Source of the DNA: Micromonospora chersina
GTDB lineage: Bacteria; Actinomycetota; Actinomycetes; Mycobacteriales; Micromonosporaceae
NCBI RefSeq assembly: GCF_900091475.1
Contig: NZ_FMIB01000002.1
Span: forward strand, 5,332,001 to 5,396,000
Direction: 5' to 3'
DNA: 64,000 nt
Shown: positions 7,090-18,419 of the stretch, piece by piece
Layout of the letters: each line of letters opens with the position of its first letter
Position numbering within the stretch: position 1 is the stretch's first letter
Notes under the pieces: model-generated
Database searches by the model: none
Seen by the model: the letters and a program-made list of their open reading frames with translations, nothing else
What the model was told of the DNA's origin: nothing
Position numbers and translations under genes: made by a program

Positions 7090-9152
7090 TCCGACTCCCC
7101 GGCGGCGGCCTGGATGGCGGTGATCGCCACCGTGTTGACGATGTCCGGCACGGTGGCGCCCCGGGACAGGTCGTTGACGGGCCGGCGCAGGCCCTGCATG
7201 ACCGGGCCGACCGCCACGGCCCCGGCCGAGCGCTGCACCGCCTTGTACGTGTTGTTGCCGGTGTTGAGGTCCGGGAAGATGAACACCGTGGCCCGCCCCG
7301 CCACCGGGCTGTCCGGCAGCTTGGTGGCCGCGACCTGGGGGTCGATCGCCGCGTCGTACTGGATCGGGCCCTCGACCAGCAGCTCCGGCCGGCGCTCCCG
7401 GACCAGCTTGGTGGCCGCCGCGACCTTCTCCACGTCGGCGCCGAAGCCGGAGTCGCCGGTCGAGTAGGACAGCATGGCCACCCGCGGCTCGATGCCGAAC
7501 CGGGCGGCCGTGTCGGCCGAGGAGATGGCGATGTCGGCGAGCTGGGCGGCGTCCGGGTCGGGGTTGACGGCGCAGTCGCCGTAGACGAGCACCCGGTCGG
7601 CGAGCAGCATGAAGAACACGCTGGAGGCGACGGAGACCCCCGGCACGGTGCGGATGATCTCGAAGGCCGGCCGGATGGTGGCCGCCGTGGTGTGGGTCGC
7701 CCCGGAGACCATGCCGTCGGCGCGGCCGGTCTGCACCATCATCGAGCCGAAGTAGTTGGGCTGGGCCACGATGTCGTGCGCCAGCTCGACGGTGACGCCC
7801 CGGTGGGCACGCAGCTTGGCGTACTCGGCGGCGAACTCGTCGCGCCACTCGCTGGTGACCGGGTCGACCACCTGCGCGTCGCCGACGTCGATGCCCAGCT
7901 CGCGGGTGCGCCGGGCCACCTCGTCGGGGCGACCGAGCAGGGTCAGGTCGGCGACGCCCCGCCGCAGCAGCACCTCCGCGGCGCGCAGGATCCGCTCCTC
8001 GGTGCCCTCGGGCAGCACCAGCCGCCGGCGCTGCGCCCGGGCGCGGTCGATCAGGTCGTTCTCGAACATCAGCGGGGTGACCCGCTCCGACCGGCTGACC
8101 CGCAGCCGGCGGGCCAGGTCGACGGTGTCCACGCAGCGCTCGAAGGCGCCCAGCGCGGCCTCCACCTTGCGCGGGTTCGCCACGCTGGGCCGGCCCTCGA
8201 TGCGGCTGGACGCCGCCACCGTGTCGTAGCTGTCGCTGGTCACCGAGAGCACGGCCAGCCCGGTGTTCAGCGCCTCGAACAGGCGCATGGCCCGCGGGTC
8301 GGGCTGCTCGCCGAGGGTGAGGACCAGGCCGGCCAGGGAGACCTGGCCGGCGACGTGCGCGGCGCCGGCCGCCACGAGCAGGTCGTCCCGGTCGCCGGGG
8401 GTGATCACCAGCGCCCCGTCGGTGAAGTGCTCCAGCAGGGTGGGCACGTGCGCGGCGCCGACCACGTAGTCGAGCACGTCCCGGTCCAGCGCGGCCTGGT
8501 CGCCGGCGAGCAGGGTTGCGCCGAGCGCCGCCGCCACCTCCGCCACCGTCGGCGCCGACACGGTCGGTACCTCCGGGATGGCGTACGCGGGGACGGGCAG
8601 TTCGGGAAGCGTCATGGGCTCGGGCACCCGGTTGGCGACCACCGCCACCACCGTCGCCCCCAGGTCCTCCAGATCGTGGTACGCCCCGCGCAGCGCCCCC
8701 GCGATCGCCTCGGGCGCCTGCCCGAAGCCGTCCACCACGGGGACCACGACGCTGCTGAACTCGGTCGCCAGCCGGGCGTTGAAGGCCAGCTCGCGCGGGC
8801 CCGCCCCGTCACCGTCGGCGAAGTCGCTGCCCACCACGACCACCGCCGGGCACTGCCGCTCGACCGCCCGGTAGCGGGCCACGATGCGGGAGATCAGCTC
8901 TTCCCGGCGGCCGTCCGCGACCAGGGCGGCGGCCTCGGCGTACGTCGCGCCGTGCAGTTCCTCGATCGGCAGCCGCACCCGGTAGCGCTCGGTGAGCAGG
9001 GCGAGGATCGGGTCGGGGCCCTGACCGGAGACCAGCGGCCGGAACGCGCCGATCCGCTCGACCTGCCGGGACAGCAGCTCGGCCAGCCCGAGTGCGACCG
9101 TCGACTTGCCCCCGCCCGACCCCACGCTGGTCAGGTACACGCTGCGCGCCAC
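7086..9152 (-). CDS. pta: phosphate acetyltransferase (long form)
   Basis: Converts acetyl-CoA + phosphate to acetyl phosphate, feeding ackA just downstream. This is the long form (688 residues): an N-terminal P-loop/DRTGG-type regulatory part with GSGGGKSTV (about 11-19), then the catalytic PTA domain from about residue 370, with GMVSGATHTT, SYSTGDSGFG and VFIFPDLNTGNNTYK. The start is a GTG at 9152 with GAGG just upstream. It begins four bases after the stop of a membrane-protein gene, so a three-gene operon is likely. Confidence 0.97.
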   Translation of the reverse strand: MARSVYLTSVGSGGGKSTVALGLAELLSRQVERIGAFRPLVSGQGPDPILALLTERYRVRLPIEELHGATYAEAAALVADGRREELISRIVARYRAVERQCPAVVVVGSDFADGDGAGPRELAFNARLATEFSSVVVPVVDGFGQAPEAIAGALRGAYHDLEDLGATVVAVVANRVPEPMTLPELPVPAYAIPEVPTVSAPTVAEVAAALGATLLAGDQAALDRDVLDYVVGAAHVPTLLEHFTDGALVITPGDRDDLLVAAGAAHVAGQVSLAGLVLTLGEQPDPRAMRLFEALNTGLAVLSVTSDSYDTVAASSRIEGRPSVANPRKVEAALGAFERCVDTVDLARRLRVSRSERVTPLMFENDLIDRARAQRRRLVLPEGTEERILRAAEVLLRRGVADLTLLGRPDEVARRTRELGIDVGDAQVVDPVTSEWRDEFAAEYAKLRAHRGVTVELAHDIVAQPNYFGSMMVQTGRADGMVSGATHTTAATIRPAFEIIRTVPGVSVASSVFFMLLADRVLVYGDCAVNPDPDAAQLADIAISSADTAARFGIEPRVAMLSYSTGDSGFGADVEKVAAATKLVRERRPELLVEGPIQYDAAIDPQVAATKLPDSPVAGRATVFIFPDLNTGNNTYKAVQRSAGAVAVGPVMQGLRRPVNDLSRGATVPDIVNTVAITAIQAAAGESE

Positions 9153-9156
9153 GACC

Positions 9157-9852
9157 TCACGCTACAAGATCGCGGGGTGCCTCGCCCGGGTCCTTGGACC
9201 CCTCACCGGCGGCCCGGAGGAGCGCGTCGCTCTTCGCCACCCAGGCCGCACCGAAGGCGAAGACGGCGGCCGTCTCGCACCACAGCACCGGCTTGAGCGT
9301 GTGCCGCACGTCGGCGGGCAGTTGGGTGCTGGCGAGGGCGAGCAGGATCGCCAGCAGGATGATCCCGCCGCAGGCGCGGTAGAACCGCACGGCGGACGGG
9401 GACGGCGGCACCCCGACCCGGTCCGGGCGGGTGAACAGGGCGAGGCAGAAGACCGCGAGCAGCACGAAGAGCGCCGCGGCGGCCACCTGGTGCACCACGC
9501 CGACCCACCTGTCGCTCTGGCTGGTGGTGCCGGCCGCCGCGCCCACCGTGGTGGGGAAGAGGGCCACCGCGACCGCCAGCACCCCGGCGACGGTGCCCAG
9601 TGCGTCGTCCGGCCAGCGGTACCGGTACGCGATCAGGAACACCCCGATGGCGCAGAGCGCGCCGACGAAGACGTCGCGCATCTCGGTGTGGTAGTAGCCG
9701 CTGAGCGAGTCGAGCAGGGTGAGCCGGCGCGTCGCGACCAGGTGCCCGACGACCAGCGCCACCGGCAGCGCGATGCCGACGGATCCGATGCCGAGGCGCA
9801 GGTGGCGGACCGTCACCGCGTCCTGCGGCGGCTTGCGGGGTTCGGGGTTCAT
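9157..9852 (-). CDS. multi-pass membrane protein (DUF998-like)
   Basis: A 231-residue integral membrane protein with about six hydrophobic segments. Landmarks are LTLLDSLSGYYHTEMRDVFV in the first loop, YRYRWPDDALGTVAG and SDRWVGVVHQVAAAA. The pattern resembles DUF998/Frag1-like proteins, but I cannot assign a function. It ends four bases before pta and may be co-transcribed with pta-ackA. A homologous fragment of it sits on the same strand at 11081-11174. Confidence 0.75.
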   Translation of the reverse strand: MNPEPRKPPQDAVTVRHLRLGIGSVGIALPVALVVGHLVATRRLTLLDSLSGYYHTEMRDVFVGALCAIGVFLIAYRYRWPDDALGTVAGVLAVAVALFPTTVGAAAGTTSQSDRWVGVVHQVAAAALFVLLAVFCLALFTRPDRVGVPPSPSAVRFYRACGGIILLAILLALASTQLPADVRHTLKPVLWCETAAVFAFGAAWVAKSDALLRAAGEGSKDPGEAPRDLVA

Positions 9853-9954
9853 CCGTGCCTCCCCGGAGTCGGGCCGCGGGCGTTCCGGTGCGGCCTCGTC
9901 GGTCGCCTCGCTCTCCAGTGGACGCGACGGGCGCCGTCCGCGTCAACGGCCGGT

Positions 9955-10458
9955 TCACCCGCCGGCCGGTGCCAGCTCCCGTTCGTACACCTGGCCCGTC
10001 AGGTCCGCGCCGAAGCTGTGGTGTGGTTCCTCCTGGACCAGGCGGAAACCCCGGGAGAGGTAGATGCCGCGGGCGGCGACCAGCGGGTGGTTGGTCCAGA
10101 GTCGGATGCGGGCGTATCCCGCCCGGCGGGCGAAGGCCAGGCACTCGTCGACCAGCCGCCCGCCGAGCCGTCGGCCCCGGGCCGCGGGGTCGACCAGCAG
10201 GATCCGCAGCTGGGCCGTCTGCTCGTCGGCCGCGACGCAGAAGACGCAGCCGACCCGCTCCCCGTCCAGCTCGGCGATCCAGGCAGCCTCCCGGGCCGGG
10301 TCGTGGCCGGCGGCGTAGTCGGCGACGATCCGCGCCACGAGCGCCTCGAAGCTGCTGTCCCACCCGAACTCGGCGGCGTACGTCTCGCCGTGGGCCAGCA
10401 CCACCCAGCCGAGGTCACCGGGACGGCCCAGCGGGCGAATGAGGATCTCCGCGCTCAT
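9955..10458 (-). CDS. GNAT-family N-acetyltransferase
   Basis: A 167-residue acetyltransferase with the acetyl-CoA-binding region [20 protein letters not shown] (about 86-105; the R/Q-x-x-G-x-G/A core is here RGRRLG), then NHPLVAARGIYLSRGFRLVQEE, typical of the last helix and strand. The ATG at 10458 is preferred over a GTG two codons upstream because GGAGG sits 7 bases before it. It diverges from a TetR gene across a 49-base gap holding a perfect operator-like palindrome, so that regulator probably controls it. Substrate unknown. Confidence 0.88.
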   Translation of the reverse strand: MSAEILIRPLGRPGDLGWVVLAHGETYAAEFGWDSSFEALVARIVADYAAGHDPAREAAWIAELDGERVGCVFCVAADEQTAQLRILLVDPAARGRRLGGRLVDECLAFARRAGYARIRLWTNHPLVAARGIYLSRGFRLVQEEPHHSFGADLTGQVYERELAPAGG

Positions 10459-10471
10459 CGACACCCCTCCA

Positions 10472-10495
10472 CCACTGAAACAGTCGTTTCAGTGG
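10472..10495. promoter_or_regulatory. TetR-type operator, perfect 10-bp inverted repeat
   Basis: CCACTGAAAC (10472-10481), AGTC, GTTTCAGTGG (10486-10495). It occupies most of the gap between the divergent GNAT gene and the TetR gene, so one repressor could act on both promoters. Confidence 0.75.
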
Positions 10496-10507
10496 CAGAG
10501 TAGCGCT

Positions 10508-11080
10508 GTGAGCCAGCACGAGCGACCCGGGAGCGCCCGCCGGGACGAACTCCTGGAGCGGGCGTACCGGTACGCCCTGGCGCACGGGCTGGCCGAGCTG
10601 TCGCTGCGCCCCCTCGCCGCCGCCATCGGGTCCAGCCCTCGGGTCCTGCTCTTCCTCTTCGGCTCCAAGGACGAGCTGATCCGTGCCCTGCTCGGCCGGG
10701 CCAGGGCCGACGAGCTGGCCGCGCTCCGGCGGGCCCGGGAGGCGGGCGGCGCCGACGACTTCGCGGCGGCGGTGCGGACCACCTGGGGCTGGCTCGTGGA
10801 TCCGGCGCACCGGCCGATGCTGGTCCTCTGGGTGGAGGCGTACGGCCGCTCGCTGAGCGAGCCGGACGGGCCGTGGGCGGGATTCGCCCGGCAGACGGTG
10901 GAGGACTGGCTCGGGCTGCTGACCGAGGTGGACGGCGGCGGCGACGGCGGCCGGGACCCGGCCCTCGGCCTGGCGGTGCTGCGCGGCGCCCTGCTCGACC
11001 TGCTGGCGACCGGCGACGCCGAGCGCACGACGGCAGTCGTGGAGCGGTACCTGCGCCTCATCGGCGCGGCGGCCCGCTGA
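10508..11080 (+). CDS. TetR-family transcriptional regulator
   Basis: 190 residues from a GTG. The N-terminal helix-turn-helix is seen in RDELLERAYRYALAHGLAEL followed by SLRPLAAAIGSSPRVLLFLFGSKDELI, the standard TetR pattern of recognition helix, turn and (Y/F)xxFxSKDEL. The C-terminal ligand domain is not diagnostic. The operator-like palindrome 12 bases upstream supports autoregulation and control of the divergent acetyltransferase. A remnant of another gene begins immediately after its stop on the other strand. Confidence 0.92.
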   Translation: MSQHERPGSARRDELLERAYRYALAHGLAELSLRPLAAAIGSSPRVLLFLFGSKDELIRALLGRARADELAALRRAREAGGADDFAAAVRTTWGWLVDPAHRPMLVLWVEAYGRSLSEPDGPWAGFARQTVEDWLGLLTEVDGGGDGGRDPALGLAVLRGALLDLLATGDAERTTAVVERYLRLIGAAAR

Positions 11081-11174
11081 AGTCGAGCAGGGTGAGCCGC
11101 CCGGAGGCGACCAGGTGCCCGGCGATCAGGCCGATCGGCAGGGCGAGGCCCACGGCGCCGACGCCGAAGCGCAT
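11081..11174 (-). pseudogene. truncated remnant of a paralogue of the 9157-9852 membrane protein
   Basis: Read from 11174 leftwards, it encodes MRFGVGAVGLALPIGLIAGH and then LVASGRLTLLDF. This aligns with LRLGIGSVGIALPVALVVGH and LVATRRLTLLDS of the gene at 9157-9852. Similarity is obvious in the DNA too (for example AGTCGAGCAGGGTGAGCCG in both). It stops at about 11081, exactly at the TetR stop codon, where the rest of the gene is missing. It is therefore a decayed copy or a recombination scar. Confidence 0.75.
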
Positions 11175-11197
11175 CCCCGAGAGAATCGGTTGACGCG

Positions 11198-11212
11198 GCT
11201 AACACTGTTAGC
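11198..11212. promoter_or_regulatory. operator copy 1 (GCTAAC-N3-GTTAGC)
   Basis: GCTAACACTGTTAGC has perfect 6-bp arms. It is the first of two copies whose centres are 25 bases apart, ahead of the membrane protein-TetR operon at 11259. Confidence 0.8.
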
Positions 11213-11222
11213 TAGGGTCCAA

Positions 11223-11237
11223 GCTAACAACGTTAGC
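11223..11237. promoter_or_regulatory. operator copy 2 (GCTAAC-N3-GTTAGC)
   Basis: GCTAACAACGTTAGC is the second perfect copy, ending 21 bases before the ATG at 11259. The duplicated site is most simply read as the autoregulatory target of the TetR gene in the same operon. Confidence 0.8.
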
Positions 11238-11258
11238 CAACACAGGGGCGGTGCCGTG

Positions 11259-11684
11259 ATGACCGGAACGACGACCATGGAGACGCGACCCACGACGACC
11301 GGCGGCGGTCACGTCCGGGACCGGATCGGCCGGGTGCTGCTCTGGCTGGCGGCGGTCGCAGCGGCGGCCGCGGCCCTGGGGGCGTACGCCGCGGTGGCCG
11401 ACGCGGAGCCGGCCGTCACGGTGGTCGAGACGTGGCGGGCGTACGGCTTCGTGGTCTTCGCCGGGCTCTTCGCCCTGCTGGCCGTGCGGCCCCGGGGCTA
11501 CCGCGGGGTGTGGCCGCTGGTCATCTTCCACAAGGTGGCCATGACGCTGACCGCGCTCGCCTACACGCGGAACGCCGCGATCGAGGGGACCGGCAACATC
11601 CTGGTCTGGGACGGCGCCCTGTCGGTGCTGCTCGTCCTGGCCTTCGTGCTCTGCCGCGGCTGGGTGGCGGAGCCGCGCCGGTGA
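11259..11684 (+). CDS. four-helix membrane protein controlled by adjacent TetR
   Basis: A 141-residue protein with four predicted transmembrane helices (about 28-50, 66-83, 92-107 and 118-135). I do not recognise a family. The ATG at 11259 follows AGGGG; a GTG one codon upstream is an equally possible start. Its last codon overlaps the GTG of the TetR gene, so the pair is translationally coupled. The double operator upstream suggests repression by that TetR protein, hence a ligand-induced membrane function. Confidence 0.75.
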   Translation: MTGTTTMETRPTTTGGGHVRDRIGRVLLWLAAVAAAAAALGAYAAVADAEPAVTVVETWRAYGFVVFAGLFALLAVRPRGYRGVWPLVIFHKVAMTLTALAYTRNAAIEGTGNILVWDGALSVLLVLAFVLCRGWVAEPRR

Positions 11685-12199
11685 ACCGCCGCGAGGAGAT
11701 CGTTGACGCGGCCGAACGCCTGCTGGAGCGCGCCGGGCCGGAGGCCGTCACGATGCGCCGGCTCGCCGACGAGCTCGGCATCCAGGCGCCGTCGTTGTAC
11801 AAGCACGTCGCGGGAAAGCCCGAGATCGAGGCCGCCCTCCAGGAGCGGGCGTTGCAGCGGCTCGCCGCGGCCCTGGAGTCGGCGCCGGACCTGCCGTCCC
11901 TCGCGGCCGCGTACCGCGACTGGGCGCTCCGGCATCCCCGGCTGTACGAGATCGCCACCCGGCTGCCGCTGGCGCGCGACCGCCTGGCGCCCGGCGTGGA
12001 GGCGGCCGCCGCGGCGCCGCTGCTCCGGGTGACCGGGGGCGACCTGACGGCGGCACGCGCGCTCTGGGGCCTGGCGCACGGGCTGGTCGACCTGGAACTG
12101 GCCGGCCGGTTCCCGCCCGGGGCCGACCTCGACGCGGTGTGGGCGCACGCCATGGCCGAGCGGGTCGCACCCGGGGGCGGCTCGGGCGCCGCGGGCTGA
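11681..12199 (+). CDS. TetR-family regulator with WHG-type C-terminal domain
   Basis: 172 residues from a GTG overlapping the preceding stop (GTGA). The helix-turn-helix reads AAERLLERAGPEAVTMRRLA followed by DELGIQAPSLYKHVAGKPEI. The C-terminal part (YRDWALRHPRLYEIATRLPL, then ALWGLAHGLVDLELAGRFPP) resembles the TetR C-terminal WHG domain. It is probably the autorepressor of the two-gene operon via the GCTAAC-N3-GTTAGC sites. Confidence 0.92.
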   Translation: MNRREEIVDAAERLLERAGPEAVTMRRLADELGIQAPSLYKHVAGKPEIEAALQERALQRLAAALESAPDLPSLAAAYRDWALRHPRLYEIATRLPLARDRLAPGVEAAAAAPLLRVTGGDLTAARALWGLAHGLVDLELAGRFPPGADLDAVWAHAMAERVAPGGGSGAAG

Positions 12200-12238
12200 G
12201 CGTCCGGCCGCGCGGTCGGGGGCGACGGCGTCAGGGGG

Positions 12239-12418
12239 TCACTCGTCGTCCTCGTCGTCCAGCCGGGCCAGCCAGGTGGCGAACCGCTCGATCGGGGTCT
12301 CGAACTCGGGATTCAGGTCCACGAAGTCGCGCAGCCGCTCGCCCAGCCACTCCAGGCTCACCTGCTCGTCGCCCCGGCGCTCGACCAGTTCCTCGATGCC
12401 ACGGTCGGTGAAGTACAT
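12239..12418 (-). CDS. DUF6104 family small acidic protein
   Basis: A 59-residue protein from an ATG at 12418. It begins MYFTDRGIEELVERRGDEQV, contains LEWLGERLRDFVDLNPEFE and ends ARLDDEDDE. This matches the short actinobacterial DUF6104 family, often encoded next to the 2-oxoglutarate dehydrogenase gene as here. Function unknown. It is easily missed because it is under 60 codons. A strong hairpin (12454-12488) separates it from kgd, so it may have its own promoter or depend on read-through. Confidence 0.85.
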   Translation of the reverse strand: MYFTDRGIEELVERRGDEQVSLEWLGERLRDFVDLNPEFETPIERFATWLARLDDEDDE

Positions 12419-12453
12419 CTGCGTCCTCTCGACGGAGAAGGGCCGCCACGCGG

Positions 12454-12488
12454 GAGGGGCAGCGGCCGTCGTACGGTCGCTGCCCCTC
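12454..12488 (-). terminator. hairpin between kgd and DUF6104
   Basis: GAGGGGCAGCG (12454-12464) pairs with CGCTGCCCCTC (12478-12488), loop 13 bases. It is placed 21 bases after the kgd stop. No T-tract follows. Confidence 0.6.
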
Positions 12489-12508
12489 GTGCCGGCGGTG
12501 CGGTCAGG

Positions 12509-16240
<3,732 letters not shown>

Positions 16241-16442
16241 GGCCGCTAATCGCCTCTTTCACGCGGTTGTGAATGTCACGCGGTGGCTCCCGTGCCCGTT
16301 TCGGGACGCACGGGAGACGGGTCCCAGGCTACGCCGTGCGATCGGCGCAGGCATTCTCGCCTCCGGCTGGTGGTCCGTTTCACAGAAGATGCCAGAAGTT
16401 CGGCAAACGCTGCGTGGCCCGTCGACTCCTGCTAGGCGACGA

Positions 16443-16479
16443 CGGCCCCGGTCGGTGACGCGCTGTCACCGGCCGGGGC
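16443..16479 (-). terminator. terminator of the ABC transporter operon
   Basis: A 16-bp stem with one G-T wobble (16443-16458 with 16464-16479) and a 5-base loop starts 17 bases beyond the permease stop. It lies in the 255-base gap between the permease and kgd; the rest of the gap holds no gene that I can see, and the kgd-proximal part should carry its promoter. Confidence 0.8.
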
Positions 16480-16495
16480 CCTGTCGGAATCGACC

Positions 16496-17320
16496 TCAGG
16501 AGATGTCGCGACGCCTGATGGTCAGGACACCGATCACGCCGGCCACCACGGCGTACCCGATCAGCACCGCCGCACCCGCCCAGCGCGGCGGGTTGCCGGG
16601 GATGTCGGCGCCGCTCACCATGAGCGACGACGCCAGCGACGGCACGAGGAGCTGGAGCTGGTTGATCCAGTCACCGAACTTCGCGGCCAGCAGGCCGATG
16701 GCGATGGCCGCGCCGATGGCGCCGCCCAGGTAGAGCAGGATGCCGGTCACCGTGGCGCCGATCTGGCTGCGGATCAGCACGCCGAGCCCGACGCCCAGCA
16801 CCGACCAGAGCAGGTACGCCAGCCCGTTGAGGGCCACCGCGCGCCAGACCGCCCCGCTGCCCAACTGGGCGCCGACGTCCGTGGCGTTCAGGATCAGCGG
16901 CGCGAACACGAGGTTCAGCAGGGTGGTGCCCACCCAGAAGAGCAGTGCCAGCGTGCCGGCGGCGACCAGCTTGGCCACCATCACGGCGGTGCGGTGCGGC
17001 GCCGTGAGGAACGTGGTGGTCACCGTCTGGTGGAAGAACTCGCTGGTCACCACCACGATGCCGAGCAGCATCACGATGAGCAGCCCGAAGAACTGGCCGT
17101 TGGTGTAGAGGTTGGCGGCCAGGCTGTCGGCGCTGGAGACGGCCTGCACCTGGTCCGCCTGGTCGGCCGGCACCTCGCCCATGTTCCCGCTGGTCAGGGC
17201 CTCCGTCTGCAACCAGTTGAAGAGCAGCGCGAGGCCCCACAGCGGCACGGTGATGAGCGCGAAGACCCACCAGGTGTTCGTGGTACGGATCTTGAGCAGC
17301 TCGGATCGGACCAGGTTCAT
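16496..17320 (-). CDS. ABC-2 type transporter permease
   Basis: 274 residues with about six transmembrane helices. The first cytosolic segment MNLVRSELLKIRTTNTWWVF is typical of ABC-2 permeases of the ABC-A/DrrB class. A periplasmic loop (about 35-70) is followed by SEFFHQTVTTTFLTAPHR and a C-terminal IRRRDI tail. Its ATG overlaps the ATPase stop by four bases, so the pair forms one exporter. Substrate unknown. Confidence 0.9.
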   Translation of the reverse strand: MNLVRSELLKIRTTNTWWVFALITVPLWGLALLFNWLQTEALTSGNMGEVPADQADQVQAVSSADSLAANLYTNGQFFGLLIVMLLGIVVVTSEFFHQTVTTTFLTAPHRTAVMVAKLVAAGTLALLFWVGTTLLNLVFAPLILNATDVGAQLGSGAVWRAVALNGLAYLLWSVLGVGLGVLIRSQIGATVTGILLYLGGAIGAAIAIGLLAAKFGDWINQLQLLVPSLASSLMVSGADIPGNPPRWAGAAVLIGYAVVAGVIGVLTIRRRDIS

Positions 17321-18255
17321 CGGATCTCCGCCTTTCCGGCCGTTAGCTCCAGGAAGACACCTTCCAGGTCGGGGCGTTCGGTGGTCAGCTCGTGCAGCTC
17401 CACCTTGGCGGCGAGCGCCACCCGGCCGACCGTCGGCGCGTCCACACCGGTCACCAGGAGCACGCCGTGCCCGTCGGTGTCCACCGTGGCCGCCTGCTCG
17501 CGCAGGGCCGCCGTCAGCTCGTCGGCCTGCGGGGTGCGTACCCGGATCCGGGAGCCGTGCGTCATCGAGCTCATCACCTGCTCGACGGGCCCCTGCCGGA
17601 CCAGCTTGCCGGCCGCGATGATCACCACGTCGTCGGCGAGCAACTGCATCTCGGAGAGCAGGTGGCTGGAGACCAGCACGGTGCGTCCCTCGGCGGCCAG
17701 CCCTTTGAGGAAGCCGCGCATCCAGCGGATCCCCTCCGGGTCCAGGCCGTTGGCCGGCTCGTCGAGGATCAGCACCCGCGGGTCGCCGAGCATGGCGGCG
17801 GCGATCCCGAGCCGCTGCTTCATGCCCAGCGAGTAGCCCTTGAACTTGCGCTTGGCGGCCGGGGTGAGCCCCACCAGGGCGAGCGCCTCGTCGGCCCGCC
17901 CGCGGGGCAGGCCCGCCGCCGCGCAGATCACCCGCAGGTGGTTGATCCCGGTGCGGCCCTTGTGCGCGCTGGACGCCTCAAGCACCGCGCCCACCGTGCG
18001 CAGCGGGTCGGCCAGGTCGGCGTACCGGTGGCCGCCGATGGTGGCCTCGCCCGCGGTCGGCGTGACCAGGTTGAGCAGCATGCGCAGGGTGGTCGTCTTA
18101 CCGGCGCCGTTCGGGCCGAGGAAACCGGTGACCCGGCCCGGCTGGACGGTGAAGGACAGGTTGTCCACCGCCCGGACGTTCTTGTATTCCTTCGTCAGTC
18201 CGGACACCACGATCTGGCCGGTCCCGGCGTTGGGGCTCCACTGCCCGTCGGACAT
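17317..18255 (-). CDS. ABC transporter ATP-binding protein
   Basis: 312 residues from the ATG at 18255, preceded by GGAGAGGAG; a further upstream start would add a basic tail unlike the family. Walker A GPNGAGKTTT, signature YSLGMKQRLG, Walker B VLILDEPANGLDPEG and the H-loop SSHLLSE are all present. The C-terminal about 80 residues match the regulatory tail of ABC-2 exporters. It forms an operon with the permease immediately downstream (ATGA overlap). Confidence 0.95.
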   Translation of the reverse strand: MSDGQWSPNAGTGQIVVSGLTKEYKNVRAVDNLSFTVQPGRVTGFLGPNGAGKTTTLRMLLNLVTPTAGEATIGGHRYADLADPLRTVGAVLEASSAHKGRTGINHLRVICAAAGLPRGRADEALALVGLTPAAKRKFKGYSLGMKQRLGIAAAMLGDPRVLILDEPANGLDPEGIRWMRGFLKGLAAEGRTVLVSSHLLSEMQLLADDVVIIAAGKLVRQGPVEQVMSSMTHGSRIRVRTPQADELTAALREQAATVDTDGHGVLLVTGVDAPTVGRVALAAKVELHELTTERPDLEGVFLELTAGKAEIR

Positions 18256-18374
18256 CGTTCTCCTCTCCTGCCACGGCGGGCTTCGGGGCACGCCGGTGGG
18301 GACGCCGTTGCGGGGCGCCGAGCACAGCCTTCCAACCCCGTGCAAGGGGGTCAATCAGGCGGGATGCGTACGCC

Positions 18375-18416
18375 CTCCTCCCCTGGGGGCAGGAGCGGAT
18401 CATCCCCAGGGAGGAG
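18375..18416 (-). terminator. hairpin after the hotdog gene
   Basis: CTCCTCCCCTGGGG (18375-18388) pairs with CCCCAGGGAGGAG (18404-18416) with one bulged base. It begins 3 bases beyond the stop of the minus-strand gene at 18420. Confidence 0.7.
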
Positions 18417-18419
18417 AGA

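Noticed and set aside
18256..18419. Possible small gene in the gap between the ABC ATPase and the hotdog gene.
   Set aside because: No frame with a start signal; the gap is explained by a terminator hairpin and the ABC promoter region.
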